Position numbers and translations under genes: made by a program. Below are positions 15,201 through 26,012 of a stretch of 64,000 bases of DNA, piece by piece. The notes beneath the pieces are model-generated. The model ran no database searches and was not told the DNA's origin. It saw only the letters and a list, made by a program, of their open reading frames with translations. Within the stretch, counting starts at the first letter, position 1. Each line of letters begins with the position of its first letter. This stretch comes from Paulinella micropora (lineage: Eukaryota > Cercozoa > Imbricatea > Euglyphida), in the NCBI GenBank assembly GCA_009731375.1, contig BJOX01000013.1, forward strand, positions 1,644,299 to 1,708,298, in the 5' to 3' direction.

Positions 15201-17374
15201 TTCCGAATTTGCTTGCGGAGCCGTAGCCAATTCAGACGGGCTTCCGCATTCGATTCATCCCTCCTGTATGCTGCGTAGGCCTCCCGGCGCTGCTGAATGA
15301 GCTCCTTTAGCTCCCCGTCGAACCAATTGTTGGTGAAACGGGGTCGTATACATCTGGAGCCAAGGACCCGGTGCGCCGCCATTCGGAAGGACTGCGCCAC
15401 TCGCTCGGTGACGTCATCTACCACCCGTTGGCTGTCGGCACCACCCGATAGGTCAAGCTCAGGCAGCTGATGCACTCCAAGCTTCTGTAGGCAATGCTGG
15501 AATACGTCATCGAACTTGTCGCGTAGATAATCCAGCGCTTGCTTCGCAGCGTGATCATTACCCGAGACACCAGCACCAATAAGCTTATCAACACGAAAGG
15601 ACCTGTAAGGTTTCGCAGCCCGCTTTGGCCGGCGCTGGCCGCTCCACGTCAGTTCGGCCCATACTGCCTTGTGGTCCGTATCAAGATCATCTTCGCATAC
15701 TCCGAACTTTGCTCCAGATGCCAAGCCAGGCGACGCGCAGATGTAATCGAGGAGGTGCTTGCCTGTGCCCATGCCGCGCTGCTCACGCCGGGACCACCAG
15801 TAGGACCCTTCCACTGGGCACGAGAAGCCGCTCAGATTTCGCAGGCCCGTAGCGACGAGGACAGCCGCGAGTCTCTTGCCGTTCTCCGAACGTACCGGTG
15901 CTCCCTTATCATCGACCTCCCCGTGCTGACCGACGATGCCCTCCTCTTTTCGGCTGCATGCCGGCCCGAGCTTCGCGTTGGCATCCGCCACCGTGACCAC
16001 AAGACCTTTGGCTCCAAAAAAAGCTATAGCTGCCTGCCAGGCCGCATACGCCTCTGACGACTCTTCTTCCTGCGTTTCCTGGGGAAAGTAGCCGTTGCCC
16101 ACATAGATATCCTGAGCGCCGGTAACACCCGAGGCGATACGCAGCCACACTTGCTGCCGGTGGTCGACGGGGGCTGACACCAGGTTGCAATACGGACCAA
16201 GGAAGTTAGCCACCGCGAATAGAACCCCACCCTTGCAGCGATTTTTCTCGCTGACCTCCGCAGGTTTTCCAAAAATCCGGAATCCATCCAGGCTGCATTT
16301 GGAAAGTTGCTTCTTGCCCATGCGGTGCTCCTGAGCCCCGATGACTAGCCAGCCCTCGTGCTTGTAGAATGATGCCCATTCCGCCGTGCCTACGTTGTCG
16401 TATCCCGTTTTACCCTGCCAGTTGTGACTCGCGACGAGTAGCTTGAAGCCGGTATCGAACTGCTTGGAGCGGTGCTTCTTGGCTCGTTTCCGGACCCGAC
16501 GGCCGCGCTTGGCTTCCGCCCTCGTGCTGCCCCCCTCTGCAGGTGCTTGCGCAGGTTGGTCCCCCACTGCACTGGCCGCCGAATGCAGGGGCACCACATG
16601 CACATCAGCACACTCAGACACACACTTAGGTGCATCGGCAGCCAATTCCGAAGACACCACCTGCACATCATCGACACATTCTTCATGCAGAGGCAAGACG
16701 CGATATCCCGTCGCAGCTTCCTCCTTCCGGACCGCCGCTTCCCCACGCAGATGGATGCGAATAAGCCTTCGGACACGTTCCCTGTCCCTGAACCTGCGCC
16801 CAAGGGCCACATTGACCCCTCTGCCGAAGAATTTGAGATGTTTGAGTTGCTGCAACGCCGTCTGCCTGCTGTCATCGTCCTCGTAGACCAGCTCCAGGTG
16901 ACGAGACATTCGCTGGCCTTGCCACTCCATTACCGGGACCACCAGACCAAGACCGCTCATTTTGGAGGCGATCTCCTGTAGATTGGCGCGTTCTGAGAGC
17001 CCCCAGACAATCAGATTACGCCCGTCCTTGTCGTACCGATCTACCCGCCGGTACCGTCGAGGCGGCGGTGCCATCTGCCATATAGCGCCGCTCGCCTTAT
17101 GTTGAAGCGCCGACCCGTGTGCCAGGTTTGGGGAGGAAGGATGAGGCGCAGCTAAGATAGCCTCTCCACGTGGTTCAGGAATTCCGTCATATACGCGAGC
17201 CCTCATCCTCCCATCCTGGGACATCGGGCCAGAGCCCGTCGAAGAGGCATTCCCACGGGGATTGTCCAGGTCTTCGGCGATTCTACCTTGTCCCATAAGG
17301 GCCACAGTGGTAGCTCCGTGCTTCGCGTATTTGTAATCCATTGAGAGTAGTAGACGGCCAATGTCGCTGGCCAT
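12241..17374 (-). mobile_element. Non-LTR retrotransposon (LINE), near full length
   Basis: One long uninterrupted ORF with apurinic-type endonuclease and reverse transcriptase, followed on the minus strand by a short 3' end and an ATT-rich tail (12241-12265). The intact ORF suggests recent activity. The 5' boundary is unclear, and the 5' UTR could extend into 17375-18350. The 3' end is shared with the SINE at 11300-11539. Confidence 0.85.
12266..17374 (-). CDS. LINE polyprotein: RRM-like N-terminus, EEP endonuclease, reverse transcriptase, C-terminal zinc motif
   Basis: About 1,702 codons from the ATG at 17374; an in-frame GTG lies one codon upstream. Residues ~110-215 resemble an RNA-binding fold (NLIVWGL ... 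LELVYEDDDSR), followed by a basic KRGRRVRKRAKKHR stretch. The endonuclease/exonuclease/phosphatase domain runs from about residue 311 (LLVASHNW) to about 566 and ends in the catalytic-type DTDHKAVW. The reverse transcriptase spans roughly residues 880-1180: FVDLRKAFPSVW carries the first catalytic Asp, then GVQQGSPLSPTLFN, then the YADD box near residue 1108. A C-terminal CFCCHDDVNESLAHFLWDC gives a CxxC...H...C zinc knuckle near residue 1443. The order EN-RT-zinc on one ORF fits the L1/Tad/Jockey grade of elements. No frame breaks were seen. Confidence 0.93.
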   Translation of the reverse strand: MASDIGRLLLSMDYKYAKHGATTVALMGQGRIAEDLDNPRGNASSTGSGPMSQDGRMRARVYDGIPEPRGEAILAAPHPSSPNLAHGSALQHKASGAIWQMAPPPRRYRRVDRYDKDGRNLIVWGLSERANLQEIASKMSGLGLVVPVMEWQGQRMSRHLELVYEDDDSRQTALQQLKHLKFFGRGVNVALGRRFRDRERVRRLIRIHLRGEAAVRKEEAATGYRVLPLHEECVDDVQVVSSELAADAPKCVSECADVHVVPLHSAASAVGDQPAQAPAEGGSTRAEAKRGRRVRKRAKKHRSKQFDTGFKLLVASHNWQGKTGYDNVGTAEWASFYKHEGWLVIGAQEHRMGKKQLSKCSLDGFRIFGKPAEVSEKNRCKGGVLFAVANFLGPYCNLVSAPVDHRQQVWLRIASGVTGAQDIYVGNGYFPQETQEEESSEAYAAWQAAIAFFGAKGLVVTVADANAKLGPACSRKEEGIVGQHGEVDDKGAPVRSENGKRLAAVLVATGLRNLSGFSCPVEGSYWWSRREQRGMGTGKHLLDYICASPGLASGAKFGVCEDDLDTDHKAVWAELTWSGQRRPKRAAKPYRSFRVDKLIGAGVSGNDHAAKQALDYLRDKFDDVFQHCLQKLGVHQLPELDLSGGADSQRVVDDVTERVAQSFRMAAHRVLGSRCIRPRFTNNWFDGELKELIQQRREAYAAYRRDESNAEARLNWLRLRKQIRKATRAKKSASFKQVQEEAVKCQREQSSKRFWLLAKRLGGARRTKVSAPVQREDGSLACTLPEKVARWEEFRKNSVKPRENPASAAVVVECCAEAGSLEWEEAEAKRQFHWNDRFRDEVARAMKEHEVGEDTCEELDKPFTQEEVLARQRALNNHKACGEDKVKNEMLKYGGAYINGYLTQYFNWIREAERTPKAWGKGIIVNIPKGGDPTDPDNWRDISIISCLGKLYLSLLATRLTLFVDGPDKLRPEQGGFRPGRRTTDQVFTLWQRLKGRQQQKRESYVLFVDLRKAFPSVWRDGLFERLWKLGVRGKFWRTLRRCYEQTSSQVLVDGALTPEVLEGVGVQQGSPLSPTLFNVFMDELCDRLASALKITDVKRLNDIKALLYADDVALIAHSRTELQKMVNVVAKFAEDYRLEVNLKPGKTEIMPIYTSSKAKRPSIRERGEPVVWFRGQKLCVTSQYKYLGVVITDDLKWKEQALRATRVTEVATAGWYSLWCAGEIQARYRLMCWNQLVGAKLKYAFDVWRAPVSQLTKLEAAMLRPMRMILGISPKTSKWITLFLARSLSAERLRRAAQLKFYGRLRVLPEKRFPVIASQVKSDWTAEAEGAIRDSMDLQQGLQELLNSSEKDLEGWCSTVDKWALQQDVKMVQQLMWDKREAGSDLTDGLRVILRQVFGTKEFPRWVALDDAHYNLLRRRLLSCNNRLRLYRSKLVSGMSPRCFCCHDDVNESLAHFLWDCPMHEGRRKQLLLSMQRLGGMAVGGAEGDGGSEEGGEVVGGEVVVEDVLLGREREGSVRQGWDDMSPVDQSRLFCKFFQGKSRFRSNFRLAALLGVTALRPPPKLDVLFGSYVSECWSAREGKREELGVEDGGEEVIDLTEVPSASVPPSPPSDVDVARRGRPRSVDVLARERGSGAQRSVSEFFSSANTLASSSSCTSQPPSAPAVAVAAMSVWCSDNALGSADPGDPMEAHVQDLDLML

Positions 17375-17377
17375 CAC

Positions 17378-19379
17378 CGCCGCGCCTCTTTACGCCGAGG
17401 AAAGCGCCCGTCCATGCAAATAGCATCGGCGGTATCTGCAACACACACTACACGCATTTCCGCCGGTGTCACTGGACGCTGCCGCGTCGCTTCGTGCCCT
17501 TCGGCGCCCGCCAGCACCCCCAGCGTCGCCAGAACCTGCCTCACGCACTACACACACTCTCCATCGCATCGCCAACGCCTCTACTCTCATGCCTTATGGA
17601 CTTTCAGCTGCTCCTAACAATACACATCATGAGGTACGGGTGTCCCCGAGTGGAGCCAGATCGGACGGCGTGCCGCTGAAACTCCTTCCCCCACGTGGGT
17701 ATAGAAGGCGCGAACCTAGCGGTACCTATAGGGTCTTACAGACAAGTATAGTAATCCCAGCCGAAGCTGCTCAGTTAGAAATGCAACGGTGGAGGGTGTG
17801 AATGCATGGGGCAAGGCACGGCAACGCAGCAAGGCACTGGCAAGGCATTGGGACCGACTGAAGCCCCTCTCCAACGTGCGCTCATCATGTGTTCCAGTTA
17901 GGCAACCCCGAAGAAGCGAAGATAGGGAGGAGACAAAACCCAGATAGGATGAAGATAGGATTAACATGAAGCCGAAATGGAGCCGAGTTGGAACAGGTCA
18001 ACTCAGCCCCATCTCGGCTCAATGTGAATCCTATCTTCAACCCATCTCGGTACTGTTTCCTCCGAATGCTCACCTCAACAAGATCACCAAACCGGAACTG
18101 GAAGCCCCCAGGCATTTACTCGGCAGGAAATTCGGCGAAAATGGGCTAACCAGGAAACCAGACCCAAACCAACAGCCAAGAAAAACGAGCCAACCAACAG
18201 TCCAACAGACAACCCCACAACCTGCCTGGCCGAACCCCTACCGAGTAAATGCCCAGTTGAGAGTTGCGCATATCCCGGTGACCGCCCTCCCCAAGCGGTC
18301 ACCTTCGTGGGGAGAGGCCCAACCACCTCTTCCCATGGAGTGCCATCTTGTGCACCCCTCCAGAATAATTATAATAATAATAGTGATAGTGAAAGCAGCA
18401 GTAGTAATACAAACAAGCACACACACACACGTATGTATTCAAATCCTGTGTAGGCGTGAAGTTGTCAGTTCTGGGTGGCCGTGCAACCATCTCCCAATCG
18501 CAAGTGAGCGCTACGGCCATGGACGTACCGGCAAATTTCAACGCGTTTCCTGCTGTTCGCTCTGGAGCTGGTAATGTTATATATACTCCTAATAACCCAA
18601 CCCACAGTCCCTTCCCCCCCCCGCCCCTCGGCCTCTCGTGCGCGCTCTCTCTCCCACACCGGGGGGCGGGCAATGACACCCTGGCTTGGATTAAATCAAA
18701 GTTTGTGGCATCCAGTTGTGAGCTCATACTTTCAGGACGTCAACACAAGGATTGTCCTTGGTTTTATTAGCATTGTTGTTGATTAATATATTTTAAATTT
18801 ATTTGTAAATTTACTTTTGTGGTTTTTTAAAATTTTAAGCAAATATTTGCTTCAGGGAGTGTTCAGTGATGCCTGTTTGTGTGTGCAGGTAACAAAAATG
18901 GATTTTAGCTGGTATTGTAAGCACGGTCTCTGAAAGCGAATGGTCTATGCACGGAGCTAACACGAAATTGTGAACTGATAAGCATGGCCATATTCTCAGG
19001 GTTTTCATTTAGTTAGTATTACACGCTATGACTATCTCAGCTACAATCATCATTCAAGAGGCAGACTAGTTAGGCTATCATGAACCTCTTCAAGTAGGGT
19101 TCAGTATAAATTATCAGACTATTTGAATAATTTCAAGTAGAGTTTTTCAAAAATTAAATTGTGACAAACATTAACCCTGAACGGGCTTCCACAATTGTGG
19201 CTCAAAAGCCACATTTGTGACGTTTCCTTAAGGGTTTCTCCAGCCACATTGTGGATTTTTATAGCAGTATCAATGAATATTATTGAAATGAGCTCGATTG
19301 AAGCTTTATAACCATGTCAAACAACCGTTCGTTAATATAATAACTTATTAATATAATTTAGCCTTCACAATCAGCCTAC
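17378..19379. other. Intergenic, 2 kb without a supported gene
   Basis: It contains a short AAT tract (18362-18385) and CA/GT tracts near 18418. The first part may be the LINE 5' UTR. Open frames here have no recognisable domain. Confidence 0.45.
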
Positions 19380-19629
19380 TATTGCTGTTGACATTCAAGA
19401 CAACAACAAAAATTAATTTTTCATTTTTGTGTCAGATTTTCACTTTTGTGACAATTCAAATTTAACGGTAACATTTCGCGAAAATTTACGATATTTTGCG
19501 GACGAATATAGCCGTTAATTTGAAAAATTCAAATTTTCACCCAAAATCAAAATTCCAACCAAAACTGAAATTCCAACCAAAACAGAAAAATCAATTTTTT
19601 TTTTGTTGTCTTGAATGTCAACAGCAATA
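19380..19629. mobile_element. MITE, copy 2 (inverted relative to copy 1)
   Basis: The same terminal inverted repeats as copy 1, the same TA flanks (19380-19381 and 19628-19629), 246 bp between them, and the same internal AT-rich blocks (AAATTTTCACCC, CCAACCAAAAC) in opposite orientation. Size and sequence differ by small indels, so the copies are not assembly duplicates. Confidence 0.87.
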
Positions 19630-20780
19630 CAAAATCACGATTTACGAAAAAAAAAAAAAAGTGGTTGAATCATGCCTGTGACTTCAGCCTACGGTGGCAA
19701 ATTTAAGTCACTTCCAGAAAAGCTACGACAATTATCCTGGTTTCACAGATTGCTTCAACAACTCACTGTCTTGATTTATTGTCTATGTGCCTAAGGATGC
19801 CGGTCGGCATCCACTTTTTAGTGATAAGTTTTTAAAAAATTCTCCAGAGACAACCGGAGCTGTTTTTGTGAAAAAAAACTCTAGTATTAATATTAATAAA
19901 ATGTTCGGGAAAATTGTCTACTAGTAAAATTTCAGCTCAGTCCTTTGAGTAAAAGTTTTTTTTTATTTTTTCAAAGTGCTAATACTCAGAGTACTGCCCG
20001 GCTCAGTTTTTTCCCACGTGACTCTGAGTCGTTTTTTAGAGATTTTTTGAGTGAAATTATTTTTTGAGTGAAAAAATAATCACAAGTGGAAGGTCTTGTA
20101 TTGTTCATTGTTACGATAGTAGAATATTTAATAAACAGATAACTGTTACTAACTATATGAAGACTGAGGAATACCTAAAATAGGGACTCCGTAATCTCCA
20201 GACCAAGCATTAACCGGCAGACCGGAACGATCAGTATTGCCATTATATCGTGACCGGGTGGGCCGGCATAATCCCTTCTCCCCCCCGAGCGCGCTCGCCC
20301 GGGCCAGTATGCGCGCGAGGAATCGAACTTACGCCACCGCCGACCAACATCGGGATAAAATGCAAATACAAACCTAAGTGACGGTCGACGCCGTACCAGT
20401 ATTAAACAAATTAAACAAAATTGTAGGTTGTGCCAAACGCCAACACTTACATTATGTAAAATTTTAGTTAATTTCCCGTTACGCACTTCGTCGCCTGTTG
20501 AATCGATTTCCGCCACCGCACACCTGAAAATGCACCCCCCCTCAGTTGAGACCACAATTTGCACTTTATCCTCCATTCCTTGTAACCGGCCCCTAGTCAC
20601 TCAATGTCCCCCCGACCTAGTGTTGGTCTATACTATCCTGGGCGAGTCCTCCCCGCTTGCGCGACTCCGCTGAATCCATCGATCCAATGCTTCCCCAGCC
20701 GTGCCATCGTTCGATCGATATCCATATGTTCAAGTGTTGTCGCTCCTCGTGCTCTGGTGCTCTGACGCAGCCGCCGTCTG
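19630..20780. other. AT-rich spacer, no gene seen
   Basis: Mostly AT-rich, more GC-rich after 20250. A GTTCGATTCC-like B box occurs on the minus strand near 20325, but no A box or stem accompanies it. Confidence 0.4.
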
Positions 20781-21000
20781 GGTCCCGCCGCATCCCGCTC
20801 GTCGAAGCCGCCCCCGTCTCGGTCACGCCGAATCCCGCTCGTCGAAGCCACCCCCGTCTCGGTCACTCCGAATCCCACTTGTTGAAGCCGCCCCCGTCTC
20901 GGTCACGCCGAATCCCCCTTGTTGAAGCCGCCCCCGTCTCGGTCACGCCGAATCCCCCTTCTTGAAGCCGCCCCCGTCTCGGTCACGCCGAATCCCACTG
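20781..21000 (+). repeat. 40-bp minisatellite, about five copies
   Basis: The GGTCAC of the unit starts at 20821, 20861, 20901, 20941 and 20981: exact 40-bp spacing. Units contain GCCGCCCCCGTCTCGGTCAC followed by GCCGAATCCC. Confidence 0.9.
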
Positions 21001-21260
21001 TAACTCGAACTGATACTTCTGGCTTTTAATAGCCTCATAATGCCCTCTCGGTGCGCTGTAGTTCCGGTCGCCCAGCCCAGAGGTAACTTAGGCAAGGAAA
21101 GGCTCCCCCGGAACTTTGCTACCCCCACCAAGGCCCCTCCGGCACTGAAACGCCATGCTTGAAACGAACCTGAGTGCTCATAACACGAATGATATACACA
21201 CCCCCTTCATCTATTCATCACTCCATCCCTTCTCCCCCCCCCCCCCCCCCCCCCCCCCCC

Positions 21261-21307
<47 letters not shown>

Positions 21308-21495
21308 CCCCTCCCCCTTNNNNNNNNNNNNNNNNNNNNNNNNNNNNNNNNNNNNNNNNNNNNNNNNNNNNNNNNNNNNNNNNNNNNNNNNNNNNNNNNN
21401 NNNNNNNNNNNNNNNNNNNNNNNNNNNNNNNNNNNNNNNNNNNNNNNNNNNNNNNNNNNNNNNNNNNNNNNNNNNNNNNNNNNNNNNNNNNNNNN
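21001..21495. other. Spacer running into a poly-C assembly gap
   Basis: Unique sequence to about 21235, poly-C to 21319, N at 21320-21495. The sequence before the poly-C (CATCACTCCATCCCTTCTCC) also ends the tandem unit at 21496-21670, so the gap hides more copies of that unit. Confidence 0.7.
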
Positions 21496-21845
21496 CCCAA
21501 AAGGTCCATGTACCCTTTCGATCCCCTTCGCAGCCTTTTCTGAAAGATGTTTGCACTCTGGTGCCCCCCCTCACCCGAGTGTCAGAGTTGCCGCTTGCCC
21601 GTTGCCCCGTTTCTCTTTCGTCTCGTCATCTTTCTTCTTCATCTTTTCATCACTCCATCCCTTCTCCCCCCAAAAAGGTCCATGTCCCCTTTTGATCCCC
21701 TTCGCAGCCCCCTCTGAATGATGTTTGCACCCTGGTGCCCCCCCCTCACCCGAGTGTCAGAGTTGCCGCTTGCCCGTTGCCCCTTTTCTCTTCCTTCTTC
21801 ATCATCTTTCTTCTTCATCTTTCTTCTTCATCTTTCTCATCGCTG
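21496..21845 (+). repeat. Tandem repeat of about 175 bp
   Basis: Two adjacent copies start with CCAAAA(A)GGTCCATG at 21496 and about 21671 and share TCACCCGAGTGTCAGAGTTGC. A third partial copy is implied to the left of the gap. Confidence 0.85.
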
Positions 21846-22732
21846 CCCCGCGCCCCCTCCCCTCTCACTATCCTCTGACTATATCACTGAGTCCACCCCC
21901 TCCCCCCGGCTATCCTATCCATCCTATTAATTATCCCTATTTGTTATACCCTGTCTTCCTCCCCTCGCTATTCTACCCCTCTCTATCTAAACTGGATTAG
22001 TCAATGTGCATTATTCCCCCGTTCAACCCGTATGTCCCCTTCACCCGTTGTTATCAGAAGAATATATAAAGTTCCATATCATCGCTCGTCACAGAGCGGA
22101 ATGAAAAAGAATAAAGTCTTGTATCAGGCCGCTTCCCAGTTTCCCCCATGAGCCTATCAGGCATAAGACATGTTTGTCATTCATTTCCCGATATGTCCGT
22201 TATGCCCGATATGTCAGTCTGATATATTTCCCCCATCACACCGTGAAGTCACATGATATTATGTATGCCTATACCCGTGAGCCTGAATGATATAATATTT
22301 TTCCCGCATTTGTCTGTATATATGACCCGCGTCGTCACAATGTTTACCTTGTTGGTATAAAATGCATGTAGCATGCCCGTCACCGTACCTGTGAATGTAA
22401 AAGTATACCGCTCCCCCTTTCTCATCTTCATTCATATTCGAATTCGTATGTCAGTCATATTCTCATCACCCCCTTATAAAGTCCCGCAATTCATTTATAC
22501 CGTTATCATCCTCCCATATACCCGCAAGTCATATAAGTCACTATTACCCGTCATATACCCGTAAGTCCTATAAGTCACTATTACCCGTCATATACCCGCA
22601 ATTCGGTAGTACCGTCATCACCCCGTCCTGTGCCCGCAGTTCGTATTCTTCTCATCTCATCATTTCTCATCTTCTTTCTCATGTTTCATCTTTCTCCATG
22701 CCTATTCTATCCTCTCACTCGTCACCAATTCA
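21846..22732 (-). other. Non-coding flank downstream of the Ty3-type element, possible LTR
   Basis: AT/C-rich, with a ~38-bp tandem unit near 22515-22600 (CATATACCCGCAAGTC). It lies where the 3' LTR of the minus-strand Ty3-type element should be. No second copy exists at the other end, so LTR identity cannot be shown. Confidence 0.3.
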
Positions 22733-23129
22733 TCACCCCTGTCCTCGTTGTGCCCGTCCTCTTGCCCGAGTCATCCGACCACCCGTCGTAGGCCGCTTTT
22801 TGCCTCTTGATCCAACCGCCGCCGGTGGAGCGCCGATAATATCGAAAGGTAACCCCTCCGCATCTATCTCGTCCCAAATCTGTGCCGGTATCCGCCTCTC
22901 TTCCGTGAGGTCCAACGGTACATTCAGCACTAACCGCGATCTCGTCTGAATGGTGTATGGGATATGATCCTCGTCGTCTAACTTGATGGTGGCATCCCAT
23001 GTTTCCCGCTTCTTCCCCGCCTTTTCCAGAAAAACCGGATCGAACCGCCGCATCTTTTCCTCTTCGACCTCGTCACTACTCCAAAACTGCATCACCGGTG
23101 TTATGCCCTTCCCCGCCTTATATCGTGAC

Positions 23130-23170
<41 letters not shown>

Positions 23171-23882
23171 AAAAAACACCCCCCCCCCCCCCCCCCCCCC
23201 NNNNNNNNNNCATCATCAAGTAGAACTTGCCCGTCCTCCATTTTATCCCATCGATCTCGGCCGCTTGTTCCACCCACAGGCCTCGCTTCTTCTTGATCCC
23301 CAAGTGCCCCTCCGGTGCCTCTGGCCTCGATGGCCCCCCTGTACCGTGCTTGTCTTGATCCCCTTGTGCTTCCACGCCTTTCCCCTCTGCTTCCCCCTCC
23401 CTACCTTTCATTCCTCCCTCTTCCCGTTTCTTGTCCTCCTCTCTCCGCTTTTCCTCATCCCGCTTTTGTCTCTGTGAAACCCTCTCATGTGAACCCGTCT
23501 CCAATTCCTCTATTGCGTCTTGCAATCTTTTCTTCTCCTCCGCATCCTGTTCGAACGTCACCTCCTCCCTCAGCCTCGCAATGTCCTCCGCCCTCTGCGT
23601 CCGTGTCAACAACGGCCGCGGGTTTCCAAATTGATCCGCCGTCCGCTCCAAGGCATCCTGCTCCGTTTCGTAATCCAACAAGTAAGGCGAGAACTTGACC
23701 AATCGCTGAACGTGGACTATCTGCTCCTTTTTCGTCCGTTGGTGTCTGATCTTGTAATTGTAGGCCGCGGTTTGTTTCATAATCTGATACGGACCCTGCC
23801 ATTTCTCATAGAGCTTTGTTGAGACCCCCACTGGAACGTTTGGGCAGTATAGTAGCACTGTATCCCCCTCCCGGAATTCCAC
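22733..23882 (-). pseudogene. Ty3-type pol C-terminus with assembly gap
   Basis: 23882 downwards begins FREGDTVLLYCPN and continues KWQGPYQIM and HVQRLVKFSPY, the GPY/F-type module at the end of metavirus integrases. A long Lys/Glu/Arg-rich coiled stretch follows. The frame meets poly-C and 10 N (23201-23210) and resumes beyond with a low-similarity tail (23100-22733). The join to the integrase core near 23880 is a frame break. Confidence 0.7.
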
Positions 23883-24673
23883 GTGTTTATATTTCTGTTG
23901 GCCCTTCTCTCCTCCGTCCGCATTGCCGCCTCCCGATGTTTAGTCACAATTTGTTCCGCTTCCACTAGGGCCTGTAACCTCACTGCCATCAGCTCCAACG
24001 GCTGATACAACGCCTTGTGTTGCATCACGTCCTGTGGAGTGGTTAAGACCTTGCCAAACACCATCTGATGTGGGCACAGTCTAGCCCTACCCCACAAAGA
24101 CGAAGAACCCAGATTGTTCACCGCAACGGTAAACGCTTGCAATGCCTCTGGCCATTTGGTTTGCCCGTTCTGACAATAGATCTTCAAGGACGCCTTCAAC
24201 GTACGATGCATCCTCTCTATCTTCCCGTTAGCCACAGGGTTGTATGCCGTGACATAATCCCACCGAAACCCGTAGTATGCACTGAGCTCGTTCGACACCC
24301 AATTGATAAAGGAGCTTCCTCTGTCCGATATGATCTTCCTGGGTACCCCGATCCGGCTGAATATGTTATCAATATAAATCAGTGCTTTGGCCGTTGTCTC
24401 CTTGGTGTCGTCAGCCGTGGGAACCGCAATCACATAGTTAGAGGCCCGATCAATAATCGTGAGGATATACTTGTATCGACCCTCCCCCGCTTCCGGTAAA
24501 GGCCCGACGTAATCGATGTGAATCGTGTCAAATATATCCCGTGTTATGTCATATTGCCCCAGCAGCCCCTTGTTCGCATCGTAGACCGTCTTCGCCCTCT
24601 GGCATGGCCCACATCCCGAAATGAAGCTCTTGATATCCTTATCCATCGTGTCCCAATAAAACCGTCGAGTCAT
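23883..24673 (-). pseudogene. Ty3-type integrase core
   Basis: Starts MTRRFYWDTMDKDIK with the second half of the HHCC finger (CGPCQRAK). The catalytic triad is visible as IHIDYVGPL, ISDRGSSF and NGKIERMHR. The integrase is separated from the preceding pol segment by a stop codon at about 24677 and shifts frame near 23880. Confidence 0.85.
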
Positions 24674-24676
24674 AGA

Positions 24677-25417
24677 TCACCTCATCCTATCCAGCCCCGG
24701 GTGACTCTGTAAAGGGCAGTTGTGTGCTCCTATCAGAATCGCGTACCGTAACGCTGCCGGCACCCATACCCCCCACCGTTCCGGATCGTCCTTGTTCTTG
24801 GCCCCGCTCCCGAAATACCAGATTAGCCCGTCCGAGTAAGTGTATATCTCCTTCCGCCACTTTATGTCCCCGTCCGCCGAAATCCCCGTCGGGTTCTCCT
24901 GGTGCGCAATAAACCTCGTCCACTCCTCACTGTCTCGTGTGAGCTTGCGGAACATGTCCACCGACGCAAACTTGATCTCCGTCTTGTTTTCCAACTCCAA
25001 GGATACCCGGCTTGGGTGTGTGTCCCTCAACATAAGTTCCGGCTTCGCCTCCGTCTGACCCGCCGCCGCTTCCGCCTTCGGCGGAAAAAATCACAATGTT
25101 CCCCACCTTGGGCATGGTCCGCCACGGAAAAGGTTTCAAATCCCCCACCTCATCCTCCGTCAGCTCCCCCTGTACCGCCTCCTTCCACATTTCTTCCTCA
25201 TATCCCTTTCGCGCATCCTCCAACCCGTGTTCTTCACAACAATCCACCGACTGTGCGTGGGCCGCTTCGTAAAACCGCACATCCTCCCTCTGCGCCTCCT
25301 TCCTATTCCTGTGCATTTCCGCTACCTCCGTCACATACTCCATACCGTTTATGGGTTTCCAGTCGTCGAAATTCGCCCTCTGCTCCTCCTCTTCCAAATC
25401 CATTTTTCCCAAGACCG
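24677..25417 (-). pseudogene. Ty3-type pol linker between RNase H and integrase
   Basis: Two frames cover it: 25412-24927 (acidic, with HRNRKEAQRED) and 25033-24677. The second ends in ALRYAILIGAHNCPLQSHPGLDRMR, which matches the first half of the integrase zinc finger (H...HPG). A frameshift near 25030 and a stop at 24677 break it. Confidence 0.65.
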
Positions 25418-26012
25418 TTAAACCGCTGCGGCCGTTTTGAAGTGAAACCGCGTCAGGTTCATTCCACTCCTCTTCTCCGCGTCGTACACCGGTTTCTGTG
25501 CGAAGACACCATGACTCTGCTGTTGCGCCCGTGTATCCTTGTCGTCCGCCACCGCCTCCTCCTTCTTTTCCTCTGCATTGTCGTCCTCCGGCGCACCACC
25601 AGCCCTTGACTGGTAGTCCGCACGATAGTTCTCCTTACCCGATATGAATTCAATCGTGAAGTCATATTCGGATAGCTCCAATTGCCATCTTGCCAACCTG
25701 CCCGTGTGATCCTGCGACATCAGCCACTGTAGGTTGTTGTGATCCGACCGCACCGTCGTCCCCTTTGCCCCCCCACAGATAGTCACGTAGTTTCTTGAAA
25801 CCCCAGACTATGGCTAATGCCTCTCTCTGCCGCGTGCAGTACTGTTGTTCTGCCCGTGTCATTCGCCGACTCAGAAACATCACCGGCCTCAAACGCCCCT
25901 CGTCATCCCTCTGTTGCAGAAGCCCTCCTATCGCATATGCCGATGCATCCGTGTCGAGTATAAAACTCTTGTTGAAATTGGGAAGCTGTAAACCGTATCC
26001 CCTTCGCTCCAT
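25418..26012 (-). pseudogene. Ty3-type RNase H domain, frameshifted
   Basis: 26012 downwards reads FILDTDASAYAIGGLLQQ (catalytic Asp pair), then SRRMTRAEQQYCTRQREALA with the Glu, then WGFKKLRDYLWG. A frame change near 25775 leads to VRSDHNNLQWL and ISGKENYRADYQSR, the last Asp of the domain. The pieces are in the expected order. Confidence 0.85.

Noticed and set aside
12336-16981. Numerous plus-strand ORFs over the LINE
   Set aside because: Shadows of the 1,702-codon minus-strand ORF.
20280-20345. tRNA or tRNA-SINE on the minus strand
   Set aside because: Only a B-box-like GTTCGATTCC; no A box or stems.
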